The position numbers were made by a program, and so were the translations under genes. This document shows, piece by piece, positions 1 to 8,111 of a stretch of DNA of 16,259 bases. The stretch spans positions 1 to 16,259 of the forward strand of contig CAYMAA010000033.1 of assembly GCA_964388305.1 (NCBI GenBank), written 5' to 3'. Origin of the DNA: JAJQCI01 sp964388305. GTDB taxonomy: Bacteria; Bacillota; Clostridia; Lachnospirales; CAG-274. The notes under the pieces were generated by a model. It ran no database searches and was not told the DNA's origin. It saw only the letters and a list, made by a program, of their open reading frames with translations. Positions within the stretch are counted from its first letter, which is position 1. Every line of letters begins with the position of its first letter.

Positions 1-81
1 CTCTCAGTGCTGCTCTCTGTTGAGCTTTCAGTGCTGCTCTCTGTTGAGCTCTCAGTGCTGCTCTCTGTTGAGCTCTCAGTG
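1..81 (-). repeat. Minisatellite encoding an STES linker
   Basis: About 3.4 tandem units with a 24-bp period run up to the window edge. On the coding (minus) strand they give repeated Ser-Thr-Glu-Ser in frame with the esterase gene. One unit differs by a synonymous GAA for GAG. Such Ser/Thr/Glu-rich stretches are flexible linkers between extracellular modules. The array continues outside the window, so its true copy number is unknown. Confidence 0.9.
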
Positions 82-3000
82 CTATCTCCGCCCTCATCGG
101 CAACAAAGCTGACATCAATATCTTTGTACCAAAGGTTGGATCTTGTAGGTGTATTTAATGTAATAACATCACCTGCGTTTGCGTAAACCGTTATTTCAGC
201 AACTTCACCCTGAGATGCCGCAACAGACTCCCCAACCTGTTCGCCGTTCACCTTAAGTGCAAGCTCATCGCTGCTGCTTACTGAAACATTTACCTTAACA
301 GTGTATGTTCCGCTTTCGCTTGCAGGGAATGATATAATATCATTGGCATTTGTTTTAACACCGTAGCTCTTTAAGCTGTCTGTCATAACAACGCCTGAGC
401 CGTGTACTGTAATGTTGCTGTAAGGATCGGTAATATCGGAAGTACCGTATCCCATGGCTGTAAAGTAAATCTTATAATCATCATAATTTTCCATAAAATC
501 CAATGGGAAGTTAAATACAATTCTCATAAGATCAATATCAGCCTCACCTGTTTCATCAGTAACAAGTGATGTTCCAATATAAACGCCCTTGTCGCCCTTT
601 GCGGTAATTTCGTAGGTTTCGCCAACAATAAGCTCAATACCCGTGCTTGCATATTCATCAGGTGTTATGGTAAGTGTTTCCGTAGCGCCCTTAAATGTAA
701 TTACCACATTGGTATCGTCCTCTTCAACTCCGCTTATATTTCCTGTAAAATTGACCTTCTTTTCTTCTTCAGTGCTGCCTTCTGTTTCTTCTTCAGTGCT
801 GCCTTCTGTTGTACTCTCTGTACTATCTCCGCCCTCATCGGCAACAAAGCTGACATCAATGTCTTTGTACCAAAGGTTGGATCTTGTAGGTGTATTTAAT
901 GTAATAACATCACCTGCGTTTGCGTAAACCGTTATTTCAGCAACTTCACCCTGAGATGCCGCAACAGACTCCCCAACCTGTTCGCCGTTCACCTTAAGTG
1001 CAAGCTCATCGCTGCTGCTTACTGAAACATTTACCTTAACAGTGTATGTTCCGCTTTCGCTTGCAGGGAATGATATAATATCATTGGCATTTGTTTTAAC
1101 ACCGTAGCTCTTTAAGCTGTCTGTCATAACAACGCCTGAGCCGTGTACTGTAATGTTGCTGTAAGGATCGGTAATATCGGAAGTACCGTATCCCATGGCT
1201 GTAAAGTAAATCTTATAATCATCATAATTTTCCATAAAATCCAATGGGAAGTTAAATACAATTCTCATAAGATCAATATCAGCCTCACCTGTTTCATCAG
1301 TAACAAGTGATGTTCCAATATAAACGCCCTTGTCGCCCTTTGCGGTAATTTCGTAGGTTTCGCCAACAATAAGCTCAATACCCGTGCTTGCATATTCATC
1401 AGGTGTTATGGTAAGTGTTTCCGTAGCGCCCTTAAATGTAATTACCACATTGGTATCGTCCTCTTCAACTCCGCTTATATTTCCTGTAAAATTGACCTTC
1501 TTTTCTTCGCCAAGCTCACTCTTTGTAACAGTTACATCACTTACATATAGGTTGCTGGATTCAGAAGCGGCATAATAAACAGTTTCAGGCTCTGTTGTCC
1601 ACTTTTTATATACTACCGAGCCGGGAGCGCTGTTGCTTACAAGTGCATTGGTACATTCAGGATCACTGTAAAGTGTAATTGTACCTGTGCCTGTGCCTGC
1701 CGTGGTTTCAACTGTGTACATAGCCTTTTCGTCGGCAACAAATGAGAATATAGGTACTCCTACTGTAGCATAGGTACCAAATGATGTATGCGTAGTTACA
1801 TTAAAGTACTTAATGCCTGCCTGATATACACTTGCATCAAAAGCCTGTCCGTCAGCGTTTGTGTAAACACCGCTTACAACACCGTCTGTAAAGGTGCTGT
1901 CTGCATTTGTAACATACATATCAGCAGTTTCCTGCTCTTTGAAGTTAAGCAAAATGTTCTTAATTTCCTTATAGCTGATAGTTGCAACGTGCAAATACTG
2001 ATTTACGCTTTCCTTTGAGCCAAAGTAAACCGTTTCGGCAGTATCATCAGTCTTTTTATAAGTAAGCTCAAGAACTGTACCGTTAGGATAATCCGCCTCA
2101 ACAATAGCATCCGTACAAGCCGCATCTCTGTAAAGACCAACCGTACCGCTTGCTGTTGTAAGACCGTTTACATTAACTGTATAAACCGCTGTTTTATCAG
2201 CATTAAATGAGAATATAGGCTTGCCGCCTTTAATCAGTGTTCCGTAGTTGGGTAAGCTGTTGTAATAAGCAATACCGCTTTCATATACGCTTGCTTCAAT
2301 CTCTTGTCCGTCAGAATTTGTATAAACTCCGCTGTAAGCTCCGTCAACAAATGTTTCTGCCGCATTTGTTTCATAAAGAGCAAGCGCTTCGTCTGTATTA
2401 AATGTTAAAAGTACATCGTTAGGCTTTTCTTCCGGCAAATCCTCTCTTGCAAGAGTAAATTCCTTAACATACAGGTTATCAACATCAGATGCCGCAACAT
2501 AAATTGTTTCTTCATCAGTTGAAGTCTTTTTATATGTAAGGCTTTCACCCACTGCCGCTGTAGCTAAAGCTGTTGTACAAGCCGCATCGGCATACATATT
2601 AATGTTGCCCGTGCCTGTAGATGCCTCCGAGGTAATTGTGAAGGTACCTGTTTTGCTTGTTGTAAAGGAGAATACAGGCTTAGCCGCATTTGCTTTAATT
2701 CCGTAACCGTAGTTTTCGCCATAATACTGAATACCGCTTTGATATACGCTTACATCAAACTTTTCTCCGTTTTCGGAGGTGTACTTTCCTGTATAAGCTC
2801 CGTCAACATAGCTTGTATCCGCATCGGTAACATAAACCTCAAGAGCGTCTGCCGTATCAAACTTGAGCATTACATTATTAATTGCTCCCGAAAGCGAGTC
2901 GAAAAGCTCCTGTCCAAGGTCTGTCCAATAGCTGTTTTCAACATAGCTGTTGTCCTTTGCCGTAAAGGTTGAGTTTTTAATTGTAAATATATAATCTCCG

Positions 3001-6000
3001 GAAGGCATTTCGCCGTATACGTTTTCAGGCTGAATTACATAAGGAGAAATTGAAATTCCCGCATCTTGAATCCATTTTGCAAACTTGCCTGCCTGAATAA
3101 CGCCGCCCGTCTTATTGCAGTGAGTATTGTCACTCATAATAGCGCTGCCGTAGCTGCTGCTGCCGCAAGCTGCCCAGGCATCTACAAAAAGCTGCTCTGT
3201 CATGCTGTAGCCGTCAATATAATAAACAGTGTTTCCTGCTTCTATATTTTCTTCATAAAGCTCCTCGCAGGCTGTTACATAAGCGTTGTTTGTTGTGTAA
3301 TAATCAGCCGTAAGAGCAAAGCTTTGAGATGCGTCATGATGAGTTCTTATAGTACCGTCGGAATTGTAGTACATTCTTGCAACAGGAGAAACAATTACGG
3401 GGATAGCGCCCTTCTCCAATGCTCTGTCAATGTATTCCTGCAAAAATCCCTTATAGGTTGCGCCGCAGTTCCAAGCATAAGTTCCGTCCGATGACTTCAT
3501 ATCATCTGTAGGCTTAATTGTTGGGAATCCGCTTGATCTGTCCTCGCTTGTCGGCAAATTGTCTTGTGTATAAAGAGGTACAAATCTGTCAATATAGTAA
3601 TTCTCCTGGTTTGCACAGTCATTATGACCAAACTGCATAAACAGATAGTCGCCCTCTTTAATTGTTGCTATAATTGCGTCTAACTTACCCTCGTTCATAA
3701 ACGAACGGCAAGCTCTTCCGCCCTGTGCATAGTTAATTACGTTTACATAATCATTGTCGAAGAAATAATTTAAGTATTCTCCCCAGGATCCCTCTTTAAT
3801 AATAGCGCCGCCGTTATACATACCCAAAGCGGAATAATCCTTAACTGTGGAGTCGCCTGCAAGATAAACATTGATGCCCGAACCCGGAGCAATCGAACCC
3901 GGATTTGAAGGATCTGACCATGTACTGCTTACAGCCGCCTCTGTATCTATAACATACTTAACATCGCCTTTTGTTCCGTAAATATTTTCTGCGGAAACAA
4001 CCGCCATAATGTACTTGTCCGCACATTCCATAGGAATTTGATATTGGTTTGTACATACTGCGGAGGTTGTATACAAAAGTGTTGCGCTTTCAAGAATTGT
4101 ATCAAGGCTTGTTAAATCCGCATCGGTATCTACCGCATACCAGCTAATGCCCGATCCGTCGTCAGCCTGATCCAACTCATAATTTACTGTTAATGTTTCA
4201 CCGGGGTTGGGAATGTTAAGGTCGCCGTTAGATGTAAAGGCAGGATCCTTAACAAATGAAGGCGCTTCAGAAACCTCCTCGGTATAATATGTAGGCGTCC
4301 AGCCTTTGGCAATAAATACGCTTTTAACAGTGTACTTGTCCGCATCAATAGCGGCGCTGTTGCTTGTACCGTACTTTCTGTCTGCTGTCTGAACTCCGTT
4401 ATAGGTTGTGTTGCTTTCCACAAGTCTGACAGTTGAAGAATCCGGGTAATTGCTGCCCATTGCTGTCCAGCCGTCCGAGGTAATCATATCCTCTTCCTGA
4501 AGCTTTGTGTTTATAAACGCAACAGTAGCGTTTGCTCCCCACATTCTGCCAAATGTTCCCGGAGCAACATCTCTTTCGCTGTTGTAAGAAACATAGCAGT
4601 TTCTGAAAATATATCCGTCCTCAGCAGGGTACTGATCAGATGCGGACTGTGCCGTAAGGTAGCCGCCTGCCTGTGTTCCGTCATATCCGCAGAAGTTGAT
4701 TTCACAGCCGTCAAATATAACATCGCCGTTGCCGTAAATAAAGTCTGTCTGACCCTCAATATAACAGTTCTTATAGTAAGAGTCATAAGCATAGTTGCAG
4801 GTATAAAGCGTATCCTGACTTCCTATAAAGGAGCAGTCCTTAAATTCAACTTTATCCGCATAGTTTACCAAAGCCGCAGCTCTTTCAGTTGCCGCTCTGC
4901 TGTCTGCGTTTGTATTTTCTTTTCTTACAGTTGTAATAGATTCTAATCCGTTTACCTCTACGCCGTCTGCAATTTCTTCATCAGTCATATATTTGTTGAA
5001 GGAATTTTCAAAAGTAATGCCCTCAGCCTTAAAGCCTGTAGCTTCCCTCATCGGTATAACCGCAGAACCCCAGTAGCTTACAACATTACCCTTTGCAAAC
5101 CGGTCATAATCCGCATAAGGATCGTAAATACTGTTTACAGTGCTGTAATATTTGTAGCCTATTCCGTAATACCATGTAATTTTAGTATCATCTCTGTCGC
5201 CGCCGTTGCTTTCAAGAGTTACGTTTGGTGTTCTTATAACAACCTGCTCTCTGTAAACACCGGGATCAATTTTAACGGTAACGCTCTCGCCGTCAGGTCT
5301 GCTCATAAGAGTAATATCGTCAATAGCTGCCTGAACTGTTTTATACTCCTTGTCAGAGCCAACATATACAGTGTCTGCATATTCAACCGTCTTTGTGCTT
5401 TCGTCCTTCAAAAGCAAATCTCTTGTAACACTGCCGCCGTTTACAACAACGTGTGTAGATGTAGAATAATTATCCGCTGTTATTGCCGCAAGGTAGCTGC
5501 CGTTTCTTAAATTAACATTGTAGCTGCTTCCGTCAATAGCTCCGCTGTAAACATAATCGTCATCTGTGTTTGTAAATGTTATTGCGCTTGGAGTAACATC
5601 GAGCTTTACATAATCTCCTCTTACTTCCCCAAGTCCTAAAAATCCGCCGCTTACACTGTATGTAGCAACTGCTTTAAGTGCAATTTCCTTTTCAACAGCG
5701 TCGCCTGTTTCGTTATATACGCTGACAGGCTGTGCAAGCTCATAATCCTTAACGCCGTTAAGCTCAACAGTATATGTTTCGTTAGCTGCCAAAAGCGCGG
5801 AATATGTTAAAGCTGTTTTATCCACATCTGCCGTAACCGTTTCAAAGCTTGTGCTGTCCTCGGGTACAAACAAAATTTTAATATCCGATGCGTCATAGCC
5901 ATCTGCCAGTCCCGTAATAGAACCGGTAACAAAATAAGATGTGCTTTCCTCAATGGTAAGGTCAGCCTTCTGCACCTCGCCCACTGCTTTTTCCGCAACA

Positions 6001-6788
6001 CTTATAGTTCTTGTGTCGCCGGTTAATGTGTAGCTTGTTGCGACGCTGCCCGTAAGAGCGACAGAATAGTCAAAACCCGGTTTAAGGGAAATGCTGTAGC
6101 TGCCGTTTGCCATATCCACTGTTTTAACAAGATTGGTGTTTGACTTGTTTACAAATTTAAGAGTTAAATCTCCCAAACCGTAGCTGTCGTTTACAACACC
6201 CTCAACAGCTGTGTATGGCACAAATGATGCGCCGTAAATACCCATCTTAGAGCCTGCGACAGTAACATAATAGTCATAGTCTGCGTCAATTTCAATTTCA
6301 AGCGTTGCCTGACTTGACCCTTGAGTAATTGTAAATTCGCCCTCAACGTCATAATCGTCTGAGCCGCCGGGTACAAATGTGGCAACCGCCGTTGCTGTTC
6401 CTGTTTCCTTGTTTGTTTTGCTTACATAGCCTATTTTTGTAGAGGCATTTGCAAGGAGTAATGTAAGTGTACCTGAATTTTCCGGTACAAATTCCGCATA
6501 GCTCTTATCTTTTGTAACAACAATGCCGTTGCTTGCCGAGCCGTTGCAGTTATTGGATCTTATGCCTTTGCCATATGCAATAATATCCGTTGTAGGACTG
6601 TAATAAGTAAGAGGCAAGCCGTTAAATACGGCAACGCCGCTTGAAGTACCGTCGTTGGTAACAGTCCAGCCGTTAATCTCAACAGGGTCATCTGCCAAAA
6701 CAGGCACAGACCATGCCGAAACCACCATTATAACAGAAAGTATTAAGGATACTATTCTGCTATAAGACTTTTTTGTTATAGCTTTCAC
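1..6788 (-). CDS. Giant secreted CE8 pectin methylesterase / CE12 rhamnogalacturonan acetylesterase (3' end outside window)
   Basis: This is a single open frame of at least 2262 codons that is still open at position 1. The start is GTG at 6786-6788, 8 nt after AAGGAGGG. Residues 1-32 form a signal peptide (Lys/Arg start, hydrophobic core, cleavage likely after V-L-A). Residues ~33-460 are beta-rich with no domain I can name. Residues ~469-775 are a pectinesterase domain: YKTVQAAID, then QDTL (Q658, D659), DFIYG (D682) and GRMWG (R748, W750), which match the catalytic set of Erwinia PemA. An Ig-like stretch (~790-960) leads to an SGNH esterase of the CE12 type: GDST (S980), GGR (G1023), GHND (N1056) and DNTH (D1220, H1223). 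Three diverged modules (~1303-1760), two near-identical modules (1761-1989, 2008-2236) and a Ser/Thr/Glu linker follow. The inferred role is removal of methyl and acetyl groups from pectin outside the cell. The C-terminal anchor is not visible. Confidence 0.93.
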   Translation of the reverse strand, partial: MKAITKKSYSRIVSLILSVIMVVSAWSVPVLADDPVEINGWTVTNDGTSSGVAVFNGLPLTYYSPTTDIIAYGKGIRSNNCNGSASNGIVVTKDKSYAEFVPENSGTLTLLLANASTKIGYVSKTNKETGTATAVATFVPGGSDDYDVEGEFTITQGSSQATLEIEIDADYDYYVTVAGSKMGIYGASFVPYTAVEGVVNDSYGLGDLTLKFVNKSNTNLVKTVDMANGSYSISLKPGFDYSVALTGSVATSYTLTGDTRTISVAEKAVGEVQKADLTIEESTSYFVTGSITGLADGYDASDIKILFVPEDSTSFETVTADVDKTALTYSALLAANETYTVELNGVKDYELAQPVSVYNETGDAVEKEIALKAVATYSVSGGFLGLGEVRGDYVKLDVTPSAITFTNTDDDYVYSGAIDGSSYNVNLRNGSYLAAITADNYSTSTHVVVNGGSVTRDLLLKDESTKTVEYADTVYVGSDKEYKTVQAAIDDITLMSRPDGESVTVKIDPGVYREQVVIRTPNVTLESNGGDRDDTKITWYYGIGYKYYSTVNSIYDPYADYDRFAKGNVVSYWGSAVIPMREATGFKAEGITFENSFNKYMTDEEIADGVEVNGLESITTVRKENTNADSRAATERAAALVNYADKVEFKDCSFIGSQDTLYTCNYAYDSYYKNCYIEGQTDFIYGNGDVIFDGCEINFCGYDGTQAGGYLTAQSASDQYPAEDGYIFRNCYVSYNSERDVAPGTFGRMWGANATVAFINTKLQEEDMITSDGWTAMGSNYPDSSTVRLVESNTTYNGVQTADRKYGTSNSAAIDADKYTVKSVFIAKGWTPTYYTEEVSEAPSFVKDPAFTSNGDLNIPNPGETLTVNYELDQADDGSGISWYAVDTDADLTSLDTILESATLLYTTSAVCTNQYQIPMECADKYIMAVVSAENIYGTKGDVKYVIDTEAAVSSTWSDPSNPGSIAPGSGINVYLAGDSTVKDYSALGMYNGGAIIKEGSWGEYLNYFFDNDYVNVINYAQGGRACRSFMNEGKLDAIIATIKEGDYLFMQFGHNDCANQENYYIDRFVPLYTQDNLPTSEDRSSGFPTIKPTDDMKSSDGTYAWNCGATYKGFLQEYIDRALEKGAIPVIVSPVARMYYNSDGTIRTHHDASQSFALTADYYTTNNAYVTACEELYEENIEAGNTVYYIDGYSMTEQLFVDAWAACGSSSYGSAIMSDNTHCNKTGGVIQAGKFAKWIQDAGISISPYVIQPENVYGEMPSGDYIFTIKNSTFTAKDNSYVENSYWTDLGQELFDSLSGAINNVMLKFDTADALEVYVTDADTSYVDGAYTGKYTSENGEKFDVSVYQSGIQYYGENYGYGIKANAAKPVFSFTTSKTGTFTITSEASTGTGNINMYADAACTTALATAAVGESLTYKKTSTDEETIYVAASDVDNLYVKEFTLAREDLPEEKPNDVLLTFNTDEALALYETNAAETFVDGAYSGVYTNSDGQEIEASVYESGIAYYNSLPNYGTLIKGGKPIFSFNADKTAVYTVNVNGLTTASGTVGLYRDAACTDAIVEADYPNGTVLELTYKKTDDTAETVYFGSKESVNQYLHVATISYKEIKNILLNFKEQETADMYVTNADSTFTDGVVSGVYTNADGQAFDASVYQAGIKYFNVTTHTSFGTYATVGVPIFSFVADEKAMYTVETTAGTGTGTITLYSDPECTNALVSNSAPGSVVYKKWTTEPETVYYAASESSNLYVSDVTVTKSELGEEKKVNFTGNISGVEEDDTNVVITFKGATETLTITPDEYASTGIELIVGETYEITAKGDKGVYIGTSLVTDETGEADIDLMRIVFNFPLDFMENYDDYKIYFTAMGYGTSDITDPYSNITVHGSGVVMTDSLKSYGVKTNANDIISFPASESGTYTVKVNVSVSSSDELALKVNGEQVGESVAASQGEVAEITVYANAGDVITLNTPTRSNLWYKDIDVSFVADEGGDSTESTTEGSTEEETEGSTEEEKKVNFTGNISGVEEDDTNVVITFKGATETLTITPDEYASTGIELIVGETYEITAKGDKGVYIGTSLVTDETGEADIDLMRIVFNFPLDFMENYDDYKIYFTAMGYGTSDITDPYSNITVHGSGVVMTDSLKSYGVKTNANDIISFPASESGTYTVKVNVSVSSSDELALKVNGEQVGESVAASQGEVAEITVYANAGDVITLNTPTRSNLWYKDIDVSFVADEGGDSTESSTESSTESSTESSTESSTESSTE
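82..767 (-). repeat. Direct repeat copy 2 (module D2, residues ~2008-2236)
   Basis: This 686-bp segment matches 823-1508 base for base except at position 120 (a here, g at 861), a synonymous Asp codon change. The offset is 741 bp, or 247 codons, so the reading frame is kept. The encoded module begins near KKVNFTG and ends near VADEGG. Its second half alternates hydrophobic and polar residues with aromatic positions, as in a beta-sandwich. It may be a carbohydrate- or surface-binding module, but I do not recognise a family. Confidence 0.95.
823..1508 (-). repeat. Direct repeat copy 1 (module D1, residues ~1761-1989)
   Basis: This is the first of the two near-identical 686-bp modules in translation order. 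It is joined to the second copy by a short acidic Ser/Thr/Glu linker encoded at 768-822, itself a degenerate repeat (GSTEEE twice). The near-perfect DNA identity, including third codon positions, means the copies arose very recently or are kept alike by gene conversion. Confidence 0.95.
1509..2882 (-). repeat. Three diverged ~150-residue tandem modules
   Basis: Approximate boundaries are 2422-2882, 1972-2421 and 1509-1971. Each copy runs in the same order: a start like N-x-(V/I)-(M/L)-L-x-F, then a VDGA(Y)SGVYT-like segment, then SVYxxGIxYY or a close variant, then P(V/I)FSF, then a Y-x-D-x-x-C-T-x-A motif, then YKK, then (E)T(V/I)Y(V/F/Y). They match at protein level but not closely at DNA level, so this duplication is much older than the D1/D2 one. 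The function is unknown; position after the catalytic domains suggests a binding or spacer role. Confidence 0.82.
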
Positions 6789-6796
6789 TATAAACT

Positions 6797-6804
6797 CCCT
6801 CCTT
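6797..6804 (-). promoter_or_regulatory. Ribosome binding site fixing a GTG start
   Basis: AAGGAGGG lies 8 nt upstream of GTG 6786-6788. The first in-frame ATG (codon 21) would fall inside the signal-peptide core and has no such site, so GTG is the start. Confidence 0.85.
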
Positions 6805-6921
6805 AAAAATTAATTTTTTTTGGGTTTTATAAGATTTAAGTTATAAAACACTGCTTCCGAAACAAATATGTCATAAAGCAGACTTCCCGATATCCGCCCT
6901 ATAAGATATTTTTCTATTTTA

Positions 6922-6952
6922 ATGATAAACTGTGACACGGTGTAACAGTCAA
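6922..6952 (-). promoter_or_regulatory. Promoter with embedded palindromic operator for the pectin esterase gene
   Basis: On the minus strand TTGACT (6947-6952) and TATCAT (6922-6927) are separated by 19 bp, slightly long for a sigma-A promoter. The spacer contains a dyad, read on the plus strand as TGTGACACGGTGTAACA (6931-6947): 8-bp arms with one mismatch around a central G. A repressor bound there would block the promoter, as expected for a substrate-induced pectinase gene. The rest of the ~290-nt gap holds AT-rich leader sequence, including inverted CTGCTT/AAGCAG arms that could pair in the 5' UTR. No known riboswitch was recognised. Confidence 0.55.
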
Positions 6953-7026
6953 TAGAGTATTTAATTTTCATTAATAACTTACAATTTTTAAGCTTGGCTT
7001 TTGTGCATATTAACTAATTTTCCCGC

Positions 7027-7057
7027 AAAAAAAGCCGCCTCCCAAAGGGAAACGGCT
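7027..7057 (-). terminator. Intrinsic terminator after prs
   Basis: On the minus strand a GC-rich hairpin (AGCCG/CGGCT outer stem, CCC/GGG inner stem) is followed directly by seven T residues, 25 nt after the prs stop codon. It closes the glmU-prs transcript before the pectin esterase promoter. Confidence 0.88.
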
Positions 7058-7081
7058 AAAATATATTTATGTATAATTGTA

Positions 7082-8038
7082 TCAATCGTAAAGACGTGAA
7101 ATTGGCAGTCCTTCGTGTATTCTGTAAACCGCATCTCCAAAAATTTTCGCAGTGGAAAGCACCTTGATTTTGGGAATAAGCTTTTCTTCGGGCAGCTTAA
7201 TTGTATCCAGCATAATAAGCTGGTCTATGGCGCTTTCTTCAATTCTGTTTACGGCATTTCCCGAAAGAACTCCGTGGGTACAGCAGGCATAAATGGACTC
7301 GGCGCCCCTGCTTTTAATAGCGTTTGCGGCATTGCATATAGTACCTGCCGTGTCTATCATATCGTCTACAAGAATAGCAATTTTGCCCTTAACCTCGCCG
7401 ATAATGTTCATAATTTCGCTTACGTTGGGTCTGGGGCGTCTTTTATCCACAATAGCAAGAGGAATGTTCAGCTTTTCAGCAAATGCCCTTGTTCTTGCAA
7501 CAGAGCCTAAATCGGGAGATACGGCAACAACATTGTCCAGGCAGTCCTCTAATTTTGATTCATAGTAATCGGTAAGAAGTGAGTTGCCTCTTAAATGGTC
7601 TACGGGAATGTTGAAAAATCCCTGAATTTGGGCGCAGTGCAAATCCATTGTAAGCACTCTGTCTGCGCCTGCTATGGTTATCATATCTGCCACAAGCTTT
7701 GCTGAAATGGGATCTCTCGGTCTTGCCTTTCTGTCCTGCCTTGCATAGCCGTAATAGGGTATAACCGCATTAATTCTTCCTGCGGACGCTCTCTTGCAGG
7801 CGTCAATCATAATAAGCAGCTCCATAAGGTTGTCATTAACAGGTGATGATGTGGAATTTACAATATAAACGTCTGAGCCTCTTACGGTTTCTCCCAGATT
7901 AATGCTAATCTCTCCGTCAGAAAACTGACCAACGGTAGCCTTGCTCACATTCAGTCCAATCTCCTTGGCAATGTTTTCCGTAAGCGCCTTGTTGGATGTT
8001 CCGCTGAAAATTTTAATATTACCTGCAGTAGTGTTCAT
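7082..8038 (-). CDS. prs: Ribose-phosphate pyrophosphokinase (PRPP synthetase)
   Basis: This cytoplasmic enzyme makes PRPP from ribose-5-phosphate and ATP for purine, pyrimidine, histidine, tryptophan and NAD synthesis. The 318-residue product has the usual length for the class I family. Visible signatures are RQDRK (100-104), DLHCAQIQGFF (132-142, the Mg/ATP-binding PRPP synthetase signature) and VDDMIDTAGT (224-233, the PRPP-binding loop). ATG is preceded by AGGAGG, 11 nt away. The gene lies 73 nt downstream of glmU on the same strand, the standard Firmicutes pairing, and is followed by a strong terminator. Nothing is missing from the motifs, so the call is firm. Confidence 0.98.
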   Translation of the reverse strand: MNTTAGNIKIFSGTSNKALTENIAKEIGLNVSKATVGQFSDGEISINLGETVRGSDVYIVNSTSSPVNDNLMELLIMIDACKRASAGRINAVIPYYGYARQDRKARPRDPISAKLVADMITIAGADRVLTMDLHCAQIQGFFNIPVDHLRGNSLLTDYYESKLEDCLDNVVAVSPDLGSVARTRAFAEKLNIPLAIVDKRRPRPNVSEIMNIIGEVKGKIAILVDDMIDTAGTICNAANAIKSRGAESIYACCTHGVLSGNAVNRIEESAIDQLIMLDTIKLPEEKLIPKIKVLSTAKIFGDAVYRIHEGLPISRLYD

Positions 8039-8064
8039 AATCCCTTTTTCCTCCTATAATCTTG

Positions 8065-8100
8065 GGTAAATACGGGCTAAGCTGCCCCTTAAAGTGGTTA
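8065..8100 (-). other. Intergenic motif between glmU and prs, shared with the rplK-rplA gap
   Basis: The plus strand reads GGTAAATACGGG then AAGCTGCCCCT, closely matching 14523-14546. On the minus (transcribed) strand the core is AGGGGCAGCTT followed by a CCCG, able to form a small GGGC/GCCC hairpin shortly before the prs ribosome binding site. Its role is unknown. Confidence 0.45.
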
Positions 8101-8111
8101 TTCCGTCTGCC

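Noticed and set aside
1..1508. CRISPR array or transposon as the explanation of the repeats
   Set aside because: The repeats are in frame, coding, and lack unique spacers, terminal inverted repeats or a transposase.
643..3494. Plus-strand open frames across the pectin esterase gene, including two copies starting MLAYSSGV
   Set aside because: They lie antisense to the continuous minus-strand frame, have no ribosome binding sites, and the two alike ones are simply the same repeat read backwards.
4190..6385. Minus-strand open frames of 64-93 codons inside the pectin esterase gene
   Set aside because: They are in another frame than the esterase, have odd composition and match nothing; they are shadows of the real frame.
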